This document shows, piece after piece, positions 6,411-8,069 of a stretch of DNA of 8,069 nt. The stretch is from Natronohydrobacter sp. Lineage in GTDB: Bacteria > Pseudomonadota > Alphaproteobacteria > Rhodobacterales > Rhodobacteraceae. Position 1 is the stretch's first letter. Every line of letters begins with the position of its first letter. The stretch covers positions 1-8,069 of the forward strand of contig SKRP01000080.1 of the NCBI GenBank assembly GCA_007118445.1, written 5' to 3'. A program made the translations under genes and the position numbers. The notes under the pieces were generated by a model. That model did no database searches. It saw nothing but the letters and a program-made list of their open reading frames with translations, and was not told the origin of the DNA.

Positions 6411-6493
6411 AGTAAATCAACAACACAGGTTTTCGGATGCGCGCGAAACAGAGGTTTCTGAAGCTGTCAACTCCTTTGCTGGTTTCTCATAAT

Positions 6494-7321
6494 CTACCCC
6501 AGGTTGAGAGCGCCTCCAGGAGATGGATCAGCACCTCCCAAGAGCAAGAGCGCGACACTCGCCGAGCTGGTATTGACCGGGCTTTGCGCGATTTGAGACA
6601 TGACAAGAAAGCGCTCCGTCAGCGCAGACAGACGCCCATCCTGTGCGAGCTCGGTGACTTCGGATGTTCCATAGCGTTTGCGCGCTGCAGCTTGCATCCG
6701 CGATAGCTGAGTGTCGATATCAAGATTTGCAAACTCTTTCGGAAACCCAAGACTTGTTTCAAGGACTTCCCTCAACGGAGGATTGCCCAGAATCGCAAAC
6801 CAACGGGCCTGATCAGTGGTGTAGCTGTCGGCCAGTTCGGGCAATTCTCGCTGCAGGGTAAGGGCGAGGCGCATTGATCTGTCCTGCTCCCCAACCGCGA
6901 TTTCAAATTCCCGGCTGCGATACGACGTGACGACCTGCTCCATAAGCTCCGCGCCTGCTGCAGGCAATCCCGGCTCTGCCAGAAAGCTGAAGGCCGTTGC
7001 AAAGGCCAAATAACGCTTGTCTGCAAGTCTGTTGGCCAAAGCCCTGCGGTCCTCGGTGCCACCCTCGAGGATCTGCCTGATGAAGGCACGATTGTCGAGA
7101 TCGTCCTGCAGGCCAAATGCGCCCAACGCGACTTTCAGCATCCGCCGGTTCTCCACAAGTTCACTGGCCGACTGAATACGCGGGAACTGTTCCTTGAAAT
7201 AGGCAACATCACGTTCGATCATCGGCGTCGCGTTGAAACTCGCTTCTTGGCGCTCTTTGGTGCGGTTGAGAAATGCCCATCCGGCCAGTCCGCTCAGCGG
7301 GAGTATCGGCTGGAAACTCAT
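6494..7321 (-). CDS. DUF1217 flagellar-associated protein
   Basis: A 275-residue protein of the DUF1217 family, found almost only in alphaproteobacterial flagellar clusters. Recognisable segments: 'PLSGLAGWAFLNRTKERQ' (8-25), 'NRRMLKVALGAFGLQDDL' (58-75), 'NRAFIRQILEGGT' (77-89) and 'ALANRLADKRYLAFATAF' (94-111), followed by a helical second half. There is no signal peptide or membrane segment. Its biochemical role is not established to my knowledge; a structural or assembly function is inferred from linkage. A GAGGGG site (7331-7326) stands 4 nt before the ATG, which overlaps the flbT stop by ATGA. The C-terminus ends in a low-complexity 'GGADPSPGGALNLG' tail. It is the last gene of its transcript in this window, ending 71 bp short of the insertion-sequence relic. 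Confidence 0.85.
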   Translation of the reverse strand: MSFQPILPLSGLAGWAFLNRTKERQEASFNATPMIERDVAYFKEQFPRIQSASELVENRRMLKVALGAFGLQDDLDNRAFIRQILEGGTEDRRALANRLADKRYLAFATAFSFLAEPGLPAAGAELMEQVVTSYRSREFEIAVGEQDRSMRLALTLQRELPELADSYTTDQARWFAILGNPPLREVLETSLGFPKEFANLDIDTQLSRMQAAARKRYGTSEVTELAQDGRLSALTERFLVMSQIAQSPVNTSSASVALLLLGGADPSPGGALNLG

Positions 7322-7722
7322 GGTGCCCCTCGTGCCAGCAATTGTGCCTCCTTGGGCAAAAGCAAACGCAGGAACTTCAGTCCCAGATAATATTCTTCCG
7401 AGAGCACATGCGTCGAAGCCGAGCGCAACAGGTGTTGGCTATCGGCGTCGCGGAATACCTCCCCAAGCTGATCAATAGCGCGCAGCAGCGGTGCGCGCAC
7501 GTCTTCAACACGCGAATCGCCGGATAATACCAACTGCAGCATGTAGATCGTGCGCTTTACCGGTGAGTTTGCCTGTTCGGGATGGATAGCGTCGCGCAAC
7601 CTGAGTACGTTTGCATTCGGTGTCTTTATCGAGAGGCTGGCCCGCCGGTCACCATTCTCAATAACTGCACCATTGAGCAGAACGCGTTCATGCGGCGCCA
7701 GCCTGATGACCAAGCCGGTCAT
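7318..7722 (-). CDS. flbT: Flagellar biosynthesis regulator FlbT
   Basis: A 134-residue protein, normal for FlbT. It starts MTGLVIRLAPHERVLLNGAV with the typical 'LaphErvliNGAVIeNGDRRa' opening (8-28), then 'LSIKTPNANVLRLRDAIHPEQ' (30-50) and 'IYMLQLVLSGD' (59-69). In Caulobacter FlbT binds the 5' untranslated region of flagellin mRNA and represses its translation until the hook is complete; in some relatives it acts positively. It works in the cytoplasm as a post-transcriptional regulator. The ATG overlaps the flaF stop by 4 nt (ATGA) and its own stop overlaps the DUF1217 start the same way, so the three genes are translationally coupled. Confidence 0.93.
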   Translation of the reverse strand: MTGLVIRLAPHERVLLNGAVIENGDRRASLSIKTPNANVLRLRDAIHPEQANSPVKRTIYMLQLVLSGDSRVEDVRAPLLRAIDQLGEVFRDADSQHLLRSASTHVLSEEYYLGLKFLRLLLPKEAQLLARGAP

Positions 7723-8069
7723 GACGCATGTTCCCGGCCAGCAAGACCGCGCAAGATCGCCGTATTGATCTCGATCAACGTCTCGGCAGATCCGCGCCCG
7801 TTCAGGATTGCTTCCGTCTGGGTGAGGGTGAACCTGGCAAGATACAATATCTGCGCTTTCAGCTCATCCGGCAGCTGGTTATTGTCCGAGGACAGATCTG
7901 ATGCAAATTCAGTCCAGAGGCGACGATTTTCCGTGAGCGCCTCAGCCAGCGCCGGAAAGGAAAACGCACCTCCAAGATGCGCCTCGCGCAACCGGGCGGT
8001 AATTATTGCGACCACCTCGTACTCGGCATCACGCGCAGTCTTGTGCGCTTTTGTCGGGTTTTGCTCTGA
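7719..8069 (-). CDS. flaF: Flagellar biosynthesis regulator FlaF (partial, start outside window)
   Basis: The - strand frame is open to the window edge and gives 116 residues beginning SEQNPTKAHKTARDAEYEVV. This matches the N-terminal region of FlaF ('...tpt.trdaEYevfariT'), so only a few residues of the usual roughly 120 are missing. The body holds 'FPALAEALTENRRLWTEFASDL' and 'LPDELKAQILYLARFTL' segments and ends 'LIEINTAILRGLAG', all characteristic. FlaF is needed for flagellin synthesis or secretion and works opposite FlbT in setting flagellin level. An in-frame GTG at 8015 is internal, since homology continues upstream of it. The flagellin gene is expected just to the right of the window in this gene order, which is an inference. 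Confidence 0.9.
   Translation of the reverse strand, partial: SEQNPTKAHKTARDAEYEVVAIITARLREAHLGGAFSFPALAEALTENRRLWTEFASDLSSDNNQLPDELKAQILYLARFTLTQTEAILNGRGSAETLIEINTAILRGLAGREHAS

Larger units (their letters stand above)
6193..6422 (-). mobile_element. Relic of an IS21-family insertion sequence (left end only)
   Basis: On the - strand the sequence opens with TGTTGATTT (6422-6414) and carries two related blocks, CTGAGAACCGACCC (6410-6397) and TTGAGAATTGACCC (6376-6363), which match at 11 of 14 positions and are 34 nt apart. Terminal TG plus repeated TGAGAAnnGACCC blocks just upstream of the transposase start is the pattern I associate with IS21-family ends. The transposase stub follows. The right end, istB and any target duplication are missing, so the inner border near 6193-6225 is only approximate. 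The DUF1611 gene next door is not disrupted. Confidence 0.55.
6160..6493 (+). other. Convergent intergenic region, 334 bp, no intact gene
   Basis: This separates the catabolic operon (+) from the flagellar operon (-). It has visibly lower GC than the operon on its left. About 6193-6422 is accounted for by the remains of an IS21-like end with a transposase stub. The stretch 6423-6493 next to the DUF1217 stop shows only a 5-bp inverted repeat (gaaac/gtttc at 6445-6458). I see no convincing promoter and no tRNA. Open frames that cross this region on the + strand do not resemble proteins. Confidence 0.7.

Noticed and set aside
6445..6458. Inverted repeat gaaac-agag-gtttc as terminator of the flagellar operon
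   Set aside because: Only a 5-bp AT-rich stem with no T run; too weak to call.
5865..6461. A + strand frame running from inside the DUF1611 gene into the intergenic region, considered as a frameshifted extension
   Set aside because: The DUF1611 protein already ends at its usual C-terminus, and the extension resembles no protein; it reads through the IS relic antisense.
1..8069. CRISPR arrays, tRNA or rRNA genes, phage or defence systems
   Set aside because: No spaced repeats, cloverleaf-like sequence or defence-type proteins are visible; coding space is filled by metabolic and flagellar genes.

Overview
The window comes from a GC-rich alphaproteobacterium, most likely a member of the Rhodobacteraceae. 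The flaF-flbT-DUF1217 flagellar block is typical of that group, and so is the style of the catabolic genes. This placement is inferred from protein character; no database search was run.

Layout. Positions 1-6159 (+ strand) hold one tightly packed operon. It begins with the 3' end of a polyamine/spermidine-type ABC transporter ATPase (TOBE domain) and continues with a class III PLP aminotransferase, a BKACE/DUF849 beta-keto acid cleavage enzyme, a GNAT N-acetyltransferase, a histone-deacetylase-fold acetylpolyamine-amidohydrolase-like deacetylase, an enolase-superfamily dipeptide epimerase/N-acyl amino acid racemase (DgcA-like) and a DUF1611 protein (DgcN-like). Every junction is an overlap or a gap of at most 5 nt, so the genes are almost certainly co-transcribed and translationally coupled. 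Positions 6160-6493 form a lower-GC convergent intergenic region holding a decayed IS21-family end with a stub of its transposase gene. Positions 6494-8069 (- strand) carry flagellar genes reading leftward: flaF (cut by the window end), flbT, and a DUF1217 flagellar protein, again with ATGA overlaps.

How the genes may work together. The class III transaminase plus BKACE suggests conversion of a beta-amino acid to a beta-keto acid, which is then cleaved with acetyl-CoA to acetoacetate and a new acyl-CoA. The DUF1611/enolase-superfamily pair resembles the DgcN/DgcA D-glutamate pathway (N-acetylate the D-amino acid, racemise the N-acetyl compound, then deacetylate), and here a deacetylase sits directly upstream in the same operon. 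The whole reads as a plausible transport, N-acetylation, racemisation, deacetylation, transamination and C-C cleavage route for an amino compound whose identity the sequence does not reveal. Both members of the DgcN/DgcA-like pair look divergent from my recollection of true D-glutamate enzymes, so a different substrate is possible. This is the most interesting part of the window.
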